A DNA stretch of 64,000 bases, taken from positions 1 through 64,000 of the forward strand of contig JAFGBU010000025.1 of assembly GCA_016932995.1 (NCBI GenBank). Direction: 5' to 3'. The notes under the pieces were generated by a model, which searched no databases, was not told where the DNA came from, and saw only the letters and a list, made by a program, of their open reading frames with translations. Both the position numbers and the translations under genes were made by a program. Positions 27,233 through 35,653 of the stretch are shown piece by piece (the stretch's first letter is position 1; each line of letters starts with the position of its first letter). This stretch comes from Desulfovibrionaceae bacterium (GTDB lineage Bacteria > Desulfobacterota > Desulfovibrionia > Desulfovibrionales > Desulfovibrionaceae).

Positions 27233-27616
27233 TCAGGCCAGGCCCAACATGTCCTTGGCGACCTTGAGTATCTCGTCCGGGTCGAAGGGTTTGGTCAGAT
27301 ACATGGCCGCGCCCATGTCCAGGCCCTGCTTGCGGTCCACCTCCTGGCCCTTGGCGGTCAACAGGATGATCTTCAGGGAACTGAGCTCGGGATCGTTCAT
27401 CACCGTGCGGCAGACCTCGTAGCCGTTCATCTTGGGCATCATGATGTCCAAAAATATCAGGTCCGGACGCACCCGGCGTATCAGGTCCAGGCCCTCCTCC
27501 CCGTCCGAGGCGGTGAATATCTCCACCCCGTAGTCGTCCTCCAACTCCTCGAGGGTCTGCTCCAAAAGCATCTTGATATGAACCTCGTCGTCCACTATCA
27601 GAATCTTCCCCGCCAT
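27233..27616 (-). CDS. Single-domain response regulator (CheY-like receiver)
   Basis: This 127-residue receiver has the acidic pair in ILIVDDEVH, the phosphoacceptor Asp in LIFLDIMMPKMNG (about residue 58), the Thr in IILLTAKG and the Lys in YLTKPFDPDE, so it should be fully phosphorylatable. AGGAGG lies somewhat far (12 bases) upstream of the ATG. It stands between the Cache-type kinase gene and the HD-GYP gene on the same strand and likely carries the signal from the former to the latter. Confidence 0.9.
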   Translation of the reverse strand: MAGKILIVDDEVHIKMLLEQTLEELEDDYGVEIFTASDGEEGLDLIRRVRPDLIFLDIMMPKMNGYEVCRTVMNDPELSSLKIILLTAKGQEVDRKQGLDMGAAMYLTKPFDPDEILKVAKDMLGLA

Positions 27617-27793
27617 CTCGCTTGCGCCCCTCCTGTCTTGTCCGGCCCCGCCGCTGGCATATCGACTTGTCCCAATTTGAACCTTTTTTCATCTCAATAC
27701 AAGCCCTTTCGCCGCCAGGCCCCGGCCCCGGGCCCCCTGCCCCTATGGGCCGGCCGCCCGGCCCCGGGAACGAACACCCCGCGGCCCGCCATC

Positions 27794-29956
27794 TCAGCCC
27801 CCTGATTCCCCGATGGGAAGCTCCAAGGTGAACACGCTGCCCTTGCCCGGCTCGGAGCGGGCCCAGATCGCGCCGCCATAGTGCTCCACTATCTGCCGGC
27901 AGATGGCCAGGCCCAGGCCCGTGCCCCTGGGCTTGCCCTCGGTCGCGTCCCCGCCGTGGGCCTGGTGGAACTTGTCGAACACCCTGTCCAGGTCCTTTTC
28001 GGCTATGCCCACGCCGGTGTCCGAGACCCGGACCCGCAGGCGGCCGTTGTCCGCGACCCGCGCCTCGACCCGGACCCGGCCGGCCTTGGTGAACTTGACC
28101 GCGTTGCCCAGCAGGTTGGACAAGACCTGGCCGATGCGCTCGGGGTCGCCCTTGAACCGGGGCAGGTCCCCGGGCGCGTCGATCTCAAGGCCGAGGTCCG
28201 GCTTGTTGGCCAACTCCTCGCCTAGCCCGCGCGCGGCCTGCCGGATCACCTCGGCCAGGTCCAGATCCTGGACCCGCCACTCGGCCTGGCCGGACTCGAT
28301 CTTGTTCAGGTCCAGGACCTCGTTGATCAGCCTGGTCAGGCGCTCGCCCTCCTGCTCGATTATCCTCAGGTTGTAGCGGATGCGCAGGTCCATCTTCTCC
28401 AGGGACGGATCGCCCGAGGACAACGGGTTGAAGAAGCGCTGGAAGTCCCTGTAGATGAGCTTGGCGAAGCCCAAAATCGAGGTCAGCGGGGTGCGCAATT
28501 CGTGGGACACCGAGGACAGAAACTCGGACTTCATCCTGTCCAGGTCCATGAGCCTGCGGTTGGCCTCCTCCAGGCTCAGGGTCTTGTTCCTCAGGTCCTC
28601 GGTGCGGGCCTCGACCATGGCCTCCAGGTTCCGGTTCAGGGTCTCGAGCTCCTTCTTGCGTTGCTCGTCCTTGTCCCTGGCCTGCCCGAGCCTGTGGACC
28701 ATGATGTTGAAGTGGCGGGCCAAAAAGCCCATCTCGCCCCGAAAGTCCTCTTTGGCCCTGATCTCCAGGTCGCCTCCGCTGACCTCCCGGCAGACGCGCA
28801 CCAGGTCCTGGATGGGCCGCAAGAACCTCTGCAGCACCAAGGCCACGGCAAAGGCCAGGATGACGATGGCCCCCAGGGCCGGCAGGAAGATGCTCCAGAT
28901 GAAGCGCGGCAGGGCGGCCTCTATCTCCTGCTCAAAGGCCGTGGCCGCCACGTACCAGCCCGTGACCGGGTCCCGGGTGACCCAGGACACGGCCGGGCCG
29001 GCCAGGCCCCCGGAGTCGCCGGGCAACGCGGCCTCGTAGACGCACTTGTTCTCGCCCCACGGCCTCACGGCCGCGGCCTTGAGCATGGAGCACAGGGTCT
29101 CATCCGAGCCCGGCGGCCTGAGGTCCCGGAAGCTCTCTCCGGAGTTGACCGGGTGCCCGATGTAGGTGCAGTCCTCGTCAAAGCAGAACACGTAGCCGGT
29201 CTCCATTATGCCCATCTCGCCCAGCCTGGCGCGCAGGTCGTTGAGCCTGATCCGGCGCCTCTCGGCCATGGCCTCCTCTATGTCGCCCATGGGCATGGCC
29301 GCGCAGACCACCACGTCCCAGGGCCGGTAGTACCTGGCCGCGGCGAGCCTGAAGCCCCGGCCCTCGGACGGGTCCTCGGCCCAGGCGTACAGGGTGAAGA
29401 CCGTCTCGTTGCGCCCGGCCGCCCGGGCCCGATCGGACAGGTCCTTGAACACGGTCTCGCCCTCGCAGTTCCTGAAGCCCGCGACCGGCCGGTCCCTGAA
29501 CTCCGGCCGCGGGTGGATCACCAGCCTCAGGTCCGCGTCCAGGACAAAGACCGGCACCCTGGGCCCGACCACCCGGTTCAGACGCCGAAACGACGTGCTC
29601 CGGGCCTCGGCAAGGGGCCTGCCCCGCTCCCGCACCTCCTCCTCGTAGGAGTCAAGGAGGCTTATGACGTGAACGACCAGACCATTCAGGAGCTCCTTGC
29701 GCTGCTCGCGGAAAAACACGCGCAGCCTGTCCTCCCTGATCCTGTACCCGGCCACCAGCTCCACGGCGCTGCGCAGGACGGAGTAGGCCGAATCATCCTG
29801 AAGCCGGTAGACCATGCGCCTGCCGATGGACCTGGAGACCAGCATGGCCGCGACCGCGGTCGCGACCGCCAGCAGGATGGTGGCCAACAGAAAGCGCCAC
29901 AATGTGCTCTTGGGGATGATGGAGCCGCCGCTCCCCGGGGACGCGCTGAAGGACAC
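27794..29956 (-). CDS. Cache-domain sensor histidine kinase
   Basis: This 720-residue membrane kinase begins at a GTG with GGAGA upstream, four bases after the binding-protein gene. Two membrane helices (about 20-40 and 350-372) enclose a large periplasmic double-Cache-type sensor; the second part contains GYVFCFDEDCTYIGHP and a conserved GWYVAAT near its end. Then follow HAMP, a coiled coil and the kinase core with His485 in SSVSHELRTPLTS, N box NLLGNAVKFTKAG and GTGLGLAICRQIV. The tight pairing with a periplasmic binding protein suggests ligand sensing through or together with that protein. Confidence 0.9.
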   Translation of the reverse strand: MSFSASPGSGGSIIPKSTLWRFLLATILLAVATAVAAMLVSRSIGRRMVYRLQDDSAYSVLRSAVELVAGYRIREDRLRVFFREQRKELLNGLVVHVISLLDSYEEEVRERGRPLAEARSTSFRRLNRVVGPRVPVFVLDADLRLVIHPRPEFRDRPVAGFRNCEGETVFKDLSDRARAAGRNETVFTLYAWAEDPSEGRGFRLAAARYYRPWDVVVCAAMPMGDIEEAMAERRRIRLNDLRARLGEMGIMETGYVFCFDEDCTYIGHPVNSGESFRDLRPPGSDETLCSMLKAAAVRPWGENKCVYEAALPGDSGGLAGPAVSWVTRDPVTGWYVAATAFEQEIEAALPRFIWSIFLPALGAIVILAFAVALVLQRFLRPIQDLVRVCREVSGGDLEIRAKEDFRGEMGFLARHFNIMVHRLGQARDKDEQRKKELETLNRNLEAMVEARTEDLRNKTLSLEEANRRLMDLDRMKSEFLSSVSHELRTPLTSILGFAKLIYRDFQRFFNPLSSGDPSLEKMDLRIRYNLRIIEQEGERLTRLINEVLDLNKIESGQAEWRVQDLDLAEVIRQAARGLGEELANKPDLGLEIDAPGDLPRFKGDPERIGQVLSNLLGNAVKFTKAGRVRVEARVADNGRLRVRVSDTGVGIAEKDLDRVFDKFHQAHGGDATEGKPRGTGLGLAICRQIVEHYGGAIWARSEPGKGSVFTLELPIGESGG

Positions 29957-29959
29957 GGC

Positions 29960-31237
29960 CTATCTCTCCAAGGGCTCCAGCCGGGGCAAGAGCCCGGCCC
30001 TTTTGCGCTGGGCGATCCACTCCTGCTCGCTGCGCGCGATCTCCCGCCCCGGCCGGCTCAGGATTATCTCGAAGCACTCGGGCCAGCGCGGATTTTGGAG
30101 CACCTGGCCGGCGGGCTTGCCCCTGACCAGGTACATGGTCTGGATCGACTGGTGGTCAAAGGCCCGCCAGGTCTGCTCGTCCTTGAGCAGCCTGTAGGAA
30201 TGGCCCTCCAGGGCCCTGACCACGCCCGGGGCCTCGAACCCCCCGGCCCTGTCCACCGCGGACTTGTACTCGTAGACGATGGTGTAGGCGCTGGCCCCGG
30301 CCGTGCTCGGGCAGCGCCGGAAACGCTGGAAAAAATCGCTCACGAACCTGCGGCCCCGGGGATAGTCGTAGATGTAGGGCAGCTTCCAGTACCAGGGCAG
30401 GGTGCCGACCACGCCCTGCATGGCCCTGGGACCGGCCCTCTCGGCGATGCCCAGGGTCAGGTTGGGAACGACTATCTGGCAGCTGCGGCCCAGGCCCATG
30501 GCCTCGGCCTGGGCCAGGGCCAGGGCCAGGTCCTTTCCGAACAGGACCAGGACCAGGACGTCCGGCGCCTCCCTGGCCGCCCGCTCCAGGGTCAGGTGGA
30601 AGTCCACGCTGCCCAGGGGCGCGAGCAGGCCGGGGTGGACGTTCTGGTCCCGGCTCCCGGTGACCTGCCTGAGGCTGGCCTCGGTGGTCCAGCCCCAGGT
30701 GTAGTCCGCGGTGATGTAGAAGTACCTGCGGCCCGCGAAGCGCTCGTTGAGCCAGTCGGCCATGACCTTGGCCGCCATCCAGGAGTTGCTGCACTCCCTG
30801 AAGGCCAGGCGGTGGGCCTTTTCCAGGGTCGTGGACGTGGAGTAGGCCAGGGTGGCGAAAAAGAGCACCCCGCGCCTCTGGCAGATGTCCGAGGCCTCTT
30901 CGGCCACCGCGCTGGACGATCCGCCGAAGATCATCACGCAGCCCAGGTCCGCCAGCTCGCTGACGTTGAACCTGGTCTGGAGGACGTCCGAGGACGAATC
31001 CCTGACCACGATGTCCACCTCCCGGCCCAGGATGCCCCCGGCGGCGTTGATCTCGTCCACGGCCATGCGCGCCGCCCGGACCTGGTCCAGGCCCTCGGCC
31101 GAGTAGGAGCCGGTCAGCGGGCAGTTCATGCCCAGCCTGACCCGCTCCTGGGCCTCGGCCCAAAGCGGCGGGAGGCATGCGCCCAGAACCACGGCTGCGA
31201 TCAGGCAGCGCAGGGAGATGTTCAACTTCGGCCTCAA
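29960..31237 (-). CDS. Periplasmic ligand-binding protein of the Leu/Ile/Val-amide type
   Basis: This 425-residue protein starts at a TTG with GGAGG seven bases upstream and has a signal peptide (LPPLWAEAQ). The body is a type I periplasmic binding fold of the branched-chain amino acid/urea/amide class: VRLGMNCPLTGSYSAEG at the start, MAVDEINAAGG, YFYITADYTWGW, and VGTLPWYWKLPY later. No ABC permease or ATPase gene is nearby; instead the next gene is a Cache histidine kinase, so the protein probably serves signalling rather than uptake. A good promoter (31295-31323) lies in front. Confidence 0.83.
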   Translation of the reverse strand: MRPKLNISLRCLIAAVVLGACLPPLWAEAQERVRLGMNCPLTGSYSAEGLDQVRAARMAVDEINAAGGILGREVDIVVRDSSSDVLQTRFNVSELADLGCVMIFGGSSSAVAEEASDICQRRGVLFFATLAYSTSTTLEKAHRLAFRECSNSWMAAKVMADWLNERFAGRRYFYITADYTWGWTTEASLRQVTGSRDQNVHPGLLAPLGSVDFHLTLERAAREAPDVLVLVLFGKDLALALAQAEAMGLGRSCQIVVPNLTLGIAERAGPRAMQGVVGTLPWYWKLPYIYDYPRGRRFVSDFFQRFRRCPSTAGASAYTIVYEYKSAVDRAGGFEAPGVVRALEGHSYRLLKDEQTWRAFDHQSIQTMYLVRGKPAGQVLQNPRWPECFEIILSRPGREIARSEQEWIAQRKRAGLLPRLEPLER

Positions 31238-31294
31238 CTCACGGCCTCCGCTCAGGCGCGCCGGGACAGCGCGGCGACAGTACCCACCATTTTA

Positions 31295-31323
31295 AATATA
31301 AATGAAAGCGGGAAGCTGCTCAA
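31295..31323 (-). promoter_or_regulatory. Sigma-70-type promoter for the binding-protein/kinase pair
   Basis: On the minus strand TTGAGC and TATATT are 17 bases apart in an AT-rich patch, about 60 bases before the TTG start at 31237. Confidence 0.55.
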
Positions 31324-31338
31324 TGTCTTTTTATTGAT

Positions 31339-32745
31339 TTAGGTTCTGGATACGCCGTGACGCTTCATGAGCGCATACAGCCTGGCCCTGGACAGGCCGG
31401 ACATGGCGCAGGCCTCCCCGACCCTGCCCGAGGCCCTGGACATGAGCTCGCGCAGATAGCGCTCCTCCACGCGGGCCAGGACCTCGGTCCTGTAGTCCTT
31501 GAGCATGGGGAACCCGTTGCCGCCGAAGTCCGGGGCCGGGTCCTCGGGGTTGTGCCCGGGGCCCTCCTGAAGGGCCGAGCGCGCCAGCTTTATCCTGATG
31601 TCCATGGGCAGATGCTTCTGAAAGAGGATCATGTCCCTGCCCGCGGTGGACAGGGAGCTCTCCACGCAGTTGATGAGCTCGCGCACGTTGCCCGGCCAGT
31701 CGTAGGCCATGAGGCCGTCCAGATACTCGGATGAGACCCTCTTCATGGGCAGGTCCATGAGCCGGCAGTACTTGCCCAGGAAGTGCTGGAACAGCTTCCT
31801 GACGTCCCTGCCCCGGTCCCTGAGGCTGGGCAGGCTGACGGTCACGGTCCTCAGGCGGAAGAGCAGGTCCCGGCGGAACCCGCCGGCCTCGACCATGTCC
31901 TCCAGGTCCTTGTTGGTCGCGGCCACGAGCCTGAAGTCGCTGCCGACCTCGTGGGCCCCGCCCACGGGCCGGAAGGCGCGGGTCTGCAGGACCCGCAAAA
32001 AGGTCTTCTGCACGGACAGGGGCAGTTCTCCGACCTCGTCCAGGAACAGGGTGCCGTTGTCCGCGAGCTTGATCAGGCCCTCGAACTTGCGGTCCGCGCT
32101 GGTGAACGAGCCCTTCTCGTGGCCGAAGAGGATGCTCTCGGCCAGGTTCTCGGGCAGGGCGGCGCAGTCCACGACCACAAAGGCCTTGTCCCTCCTGTCG
32201 CTGTTGTCGTGGATGGCCCGGGCAAAGAGCTCCTTGCCCGTGCCGGTCTCGCCGGTGATGAGCACGCTGGACTGGGTCTGCGAGGCCTGGCCGATCCGCT
32301 CCAGGCATTCGAGCATCAATCTGCACTCGCCAACGATCCCGCTGCGCTTCAGGGTCATGGGCGGCAGCTCCGGCCGCTTGGTGCGGTGGTACTCCAGGGC
32401 CCGCTGGACCGGGAGCCGGATCTTGCTCAGGGTCGGCGGCTTGGTGATGTAGCTCCAGGCCCCGCAGCGCACGGCCAGCTCGGCCCCGTCCGGGTCGCCG
32501 CTCCCGGTCAGGATGATGACCTCGGGCGCGGAAAAGCCCTCCTTTATCCTGGGCAGGATGTCCAGACCGTTGCCGTCGGGCAGCCAGACGTCCAGGATGA
32601 CCACGGCGTAGTCCCCGGCCCGGGACATCTCCAGACCGGTCTTCAGGCTGTGCGCGGCCTCGGCCGTAAAGCCCATGCCCTGGATGGCCTCGCACAGGGC
32701 CCGGCACATCATCTTGTCGTCGTCCACGATCAAAATCTTCGACAT
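31339..32745 (-). CDS. AAA+ response regulator with altered sigma-54 contact loop
   Basis: This 468-residue protein has a receiver (Asp52 in VVILDVWLPDG, Lys in YITKPP), an AAA+ domain with GETGTGKELFA and a Fis-like helix-turn-helix (VGEACAMSGLSRARLYALM). The loop normally GAFTGA reads GSFTSA (212-217). The ATG at 32745 overlaps the stop of the upstream hybrid kinase by one base (TGATG), so the pair is translationally coupled. Because the loop keeps Phe and Thr, sigma-54 contact may survive, but it is not the consensus. A GTG just before the ATG is an alternative start. Confidence 0.88.
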   Translation of the reverse strand: MSKILIVDDDKMMCRALCEAIQGMGFTAEAAHSLKTGLEMSRAGDYAVVILDVWLPDGNGLDILPRIKEGFSAPEVIILTGSGDPDGAELAVRCGAWSYITKPPTLSKIRLPVQRALEYHRTKRPELPPMTLKRSGIVGECRLMLECLERIGQASQTQSSVLITGETGTGKELFARAIHDNSDRRDKAFVVVDCAALPENLAESILFGHEKGSFTSADRKFEGLIKLADNGTLFLDEVGELPLSVQKTFLRVLQTRAFRPVGGAHEVGSDFRLVAATNKDLEDMVEAGGFRRDLLFRLRTVTVSLPSLRDRGRDVRKLFQHFLGKYCRLMDLPMKRVSSEYLDGLMAYDWPGNVRELINCVESSLSTAGRDMILFQKHLPMDIRIKLARSALQEGPGHNPEDPAPDFGGNGFPMLKDYRTEVLARVEERYLRELMSRASGRVGEACAMSGLSRARLYALMKRHGVSRT

Positions 32746-34706
32746 CACCGCGCCCCCGCCCGCTCGGCCCGTTGCGAGGCCCTGGCCGTGTCCAGAAGCC
32801 TTCTGATGTTGCCGGCCAGGACGTTCACGGAATAGGGCTTCTTGAGAAACTCGGCCACGCCCATGGCCTTGCCCCGTTCAATGGTCTCGGCCTCGTACCA
32901 GCCCGAGCAGATCATGATCGGCACCCCGGGCCGCAGGGAAAGAAGCCTCTCGGAGAGCTCCAGCCCGGTCATGCCGGGCATGGTCTGGTCCGTGAGCACC
33001 AGGTCGAAGGCCTTGGGGTCGCGGCCGAAGGACTCAAGGGCCGCGGCCCCGCCGGCCCGGGCCTCGACCTCGTAGCCCATGCGCTCCAAGGCCAGCCTGT
33101 TTGCCTCGAGCACTATGAAATCGTCGTCCACCAGGAGGATGCGCTCCAGGCCCTTGGCCAGCAGATCGCCCCTGGCGAACTCCTCGGGCACCTCCATGGG
33201 GTCGGCGGACTTGGGGATGAGCACGTAAAAGGCCGCGCCCTTGCCCTCCTCGCTCTCGACCCTGACCGCGCCCTTGAGGTGCTTGGTGACGATGCTGTGG
33301 ACCACGGTCAGGCCCAGGCCCGTGCCTATGCCCGCCCGCTTGGTGGTGAAGAACGGATCGAATATCTTGCCCATGTCCCTGCCGGCGATGCCGTGGCCGG
33401 TGTCCCTGACCGTGAGCAGGACATACGGCCCCAGGGCGGCCGAGGGAAAGCCGTGACGGCCGCCCTCCCGGATCTCGACCTCCCTGAGGGCGATGGTCAG
33501 GACGCCCCCGTCCGGGCGCATGGCGTGGGCCGCGTTGGTGCACAAGTTCATGATCACCTGGTGGGTCCGGGTCGGGTCGGCCATGATCAGATCGTCCTCG
33601 GCCTCGAACCTCTGCTCGATGCGGATGGTCGCGGGCAGCGAGGGCCGCAGCAGCTTGAGACATTCCCTGACAATGCTCGAAAGCCTGAACGCGACCGGCT
33701 CGTCGTCCTCGCGGCGGTGGCCCAGGTTCAGTATCTGGTTCACCAATGACTTGGCCCTGTTGGCGGCCTCCAGGATGTGCCCGAAGGAGCGCCTGACCGG
33801 CTCGGCCTCGGGCAGGAGGTTCAGGCCGAGCTCGGAGTAGATGATTATCGGGCCCAGGATGTTGTTGAAGTCGTGGGCGATGCCGCTGGACAGGGTGGCG
33901 ATGGCCTCCATCTTCTGGGCCTGGCGCACCTCGCGCTCCAGTATCTCCACGTTGGTCACGTCCCTCCAGATGCCTACGTAGCCCAGGGGCACGCCGTAGC
34001 GCCCCCGGATGGGCGAAACCGTGGCCTGGCAGAGGATGTCCGCGCCGTCCTTCTTGGCGCAGGTCACCCTCCCGGACCAGACCTCGCCCTGGACCATGGC
34101 CTCGGCCATCTCTTGATAACACCTGTTGGCCGCGCCGCCCTTGTACAGGCCGTCCACGCCCTGGCCCTTGATCTCCTCCTGGCTGTAGCCCATGGAGGTC
34201 TCGAAGGCCTGGTTGACATAGCTGATGGTGAACTCGGAATCAAAGATCACGAACGCCTCGCCGGCCTGCTCAATGGCCGAGGCCAGACGCATGCGCTCCT
34301 CCTCGTCCCTCTTGGCGGCGGTGATGTCCCGAATGAACACCGCCACGGCAAAGACCTCCCCGTCCCGGTCCAGCACGGGATTGGCCCGGGCCTCGAGCAC
34401 GTTGCCCGATCCGGTCCGGTCCTCGAACCTGTGGGGCGCCCGGGTCCGGGCGATCTTCTCGATCACCGCCCTGCTCTTCTTGAGCAGGTTGATGCGCAGG
34501 TGGTCGTACAGGCAGGAGCCGACCAGCCCGTCCAGGGGCATGCCCAGACTCTTGGCCATGGCCGTGTTCGCGGCCAGGACCGTTCCGGACAGGTCCATGA
34601 GCAGGGCGTAGTCCGAGGTCGCGTCGAGCAGGGTGCGCAAGCTCCCGTCGCCGGCCCCGGAAACGCCTTTCTGACCAGGCGCGGCATGCTTCTTTACCCC
34701 GGCCAT
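32745..34706 (-). CDS. Soluble PAS-PAS hybrid histidine kinase with C-terminal receiver
   Basis: The ATG at 34706 has AGGAGG six bases upstream and gives 653 residues; the longer frame beyond it has no coding character. There is no membrane segment. Two PAS domains (about 25-135 and 140-255) precede a kinase core with His278 in TLSSGIAHDFNNILGP, N box NLCTNAAHAM and GTGLGLTVVHSI, and a receiver with Asp573 (VLTDQTMPG). It should sense an internal cue (redox, oxygen or a small ligand are common for PAS) and pass phosphate to the coupled AAA+ regulator. Confidence 0.9.
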   Translation of the reverse strand: MAGVKKHAAPGQKGVSGAGDGSLRTLLDATSDYALLMDLSGTVLAANTAMAKSLGMPLDGLVGSCLYDHLRINLLKKSRAVIEKIARTRAPHRFEDRTGSGNVLEARANPVLDRDGEVFAVAVFIRDITAAKRDEEERMRLASAIEQAGEAFVIFDSEFTISYVNQAFETSMGYSQEEIKGQGVDGLYKGGAANRCYQEMAEAMVQGEVWSGRVTCAKKDGADILCQATVSPIRGRYGVPLGYVGIWRDVTNVEILEREVRQAQKMEAIATLSSGIAHDFNNILGPIIIYSELGLNLLPEAEPVRRSFGHILEAANRAKSLVNQILNLGHRREDDEPVAFRLSSIVRECLKLLRPSLPATIRIEQRFEAEDDLIMADPTRTHQVIMNLCTNAAHAMRPDGGVLTIALREVEIREGGRHGFPSAALGPYVLLTVRDTGHGIAGRDMGKIFDPFFTTKRAGIGTGLGLTVVHSIVTKHLKGAVRVESEEGKGAAFYVLIPKSADPMEVPEEFARGDLLAKGLERILLVDDDFIVLEANRLALERMGYEVEARAGGAAALESFGRDPKAFDLVLTDQTMPGMTGLELSERLLSLRPGVPIMICSGWYEAETIERGKAMGVAEFLKKPYSVNVLAGNIRRLLDTARASQRAERAGAR

Positions 34707-34803
34707 TGATTCCTCCTCGCGCAACAGTCGCGGCCCGCAGCGGGTCAAGACGCGGAAGACACGCCCCGATGCCCGCGCGGACCCTGACAAGGCCAGGCGC
34801 AAT

Positions 34804-34820
34804 ATCCTGTTGAACAGGAT
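34804..34820. promoter_or_regulatory. Perfect 17-base palindrome, candidate operator
   Basis: ATCCTGTTGAACAGGAT has eight-base arms around a central G. It lies about 100 bases before the start of the hybrid kinase gene. The binding protein is unknown. Confidence 0.45.
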
Positions 34821-34847
34821 GACGGACAAGCCACAAGAGAAGGATTG

Positions 34848-34866
34848 CGAATGAGAATCATCCCCG
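34848..34866. promoter_or_regulatory. Possible Fur-like box
   Basis: GCGAATGAGAATCATCCCC contains AATGAGAATCAT, close to the core of classical Fur boxes. It stands upstream of the hybrid kinase gene. This is a resemblance only. Confidence 0.25.
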
Positions 34867-35341
34867 ACCCCAATCAACTCCGTCCGTCTTGGAACGCGAG
34901 ACAAAAACCCGTTTTTGATAGCCCTGGTCCACTGGAGCGCCTTTTGTCTATAGTATATTAAATTAAAAAATTTTTTCAAGCCCGTTTAGGAAAAAAAGAA
35001 TAGTTTTTTCTTGCCGGACAAGACAAAATCTTTCGGGACAAAACATTTTCAGGGCTTTTCAGGGCCCGCCTTTCGGCCCAAGTCCCGGGCTTGGGTCGGC
35101 TTGTTCTCATAATAATTGAATTTATTATTTTCGGTACGCTTATTGGTTTAAGAACATTAGAACACGCCCAAGGGCTTGCGCCGGATCACGGGATTGGCAG
35201 GGAATGCTCTTTAACTTCAAGCCCTTAACCGAAACAAGGAGTCTGGGCCGTGGTCACCCTGGGAAAGACCTTTTTTTTCACTTCACCTGATCGGTTCAGG
35301 GGAAAAAGGGTACAGGAGGCCGGGCAAAGGGAGTTTCGGCC

Positions 35342-35614
35342 TTGAAAAGAAGAAAGTGGAGCCCGGAACTCAAGGCTCAAATCGTCTTCGAGGGGCTGAC
35401 CGGCAAGCCGATTTCGGCCTTGTGCAAGGAGCACCGGATATGCCCGGGCCAGTACTACAAGTGGAGGGACCACTTGCTGGCCAATTCGTCCAAGGTCTTC
35501 GAGGCCCGGAAAAGGGGCGGGAACGACGCCAACCTGCAGATGGAGAACGAGAAACTCAAAAAGCTCGTCGGCGAGCTCACCCTGGCCCTGCAAAAGGACG
35601 TCCAGGGGAGATGA
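35342..35614 (+). CDS. IS3-family OrfA-like helix-turn-helix protein, no OrfB
   Basis: This 90-residue protein starts at a TTG with AAAGGGAG upstream. It matches the IS3 OrfA/transposase-8 family: RRKWSPELKAQIVFEGLTG, a helix-turn-helix around ALCKEHRICPGQYYKWRD, and a C-terminal leucine-zipper-like coiled coil (QMENEKLKKLVGELTLAL). No OrfB or terminal inverted repeats follow; the hdrA gene begins 39 bases later with the same G+C-rich style. It is either a remnant of an insertion sequence or a DNA-binding protein domesticated to regulate the Hdr genes. The coding frame looks intact. Confidence 0.78.
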   Translation: MKRRKWSPELKAQIVFEGLTGKPISALCKEHRICPGQYYKWRDHLLANSSKVFEARKRGGNDANLQMENEKLKKLVGELTLALQKDVQGR

Positions 35615-35653
35615 CGCCAGGGCCTCGCGCCCTGGCCCAAGGGGGAAAAAGAC

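Larger units (their letters stand above)
34707..35341. other. AT-rich divergent regulatory gap
   Basis: This 635-base gap is far richer in A and T than its surroundings, notably 34920-35020 and 35100-35160. It must hold the promoters of the hybrid kinase (leftward) and of the OrfA-like/Hdr genes (rightward). Apart from the palindrome and Fur-like site listed separately I find no convincing protein gene, RNA gene or sigma-54 promoter. Confidence 0.5.

Noticed and set aside
35193-35205. TGGCAGGGAATGC as a sigma-54 promoter before the Hdr cluster
   Set aside because: The distance between GG and GC is eight bases instead of ten, so it does not fit a -24/-12 promoter.
35342-35614. Complete IS3 insertion sequence
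   Set aside because: Only an OrfA-like gene is present; there is no OrfB and I see no terminal inverted repeats or target duplication.
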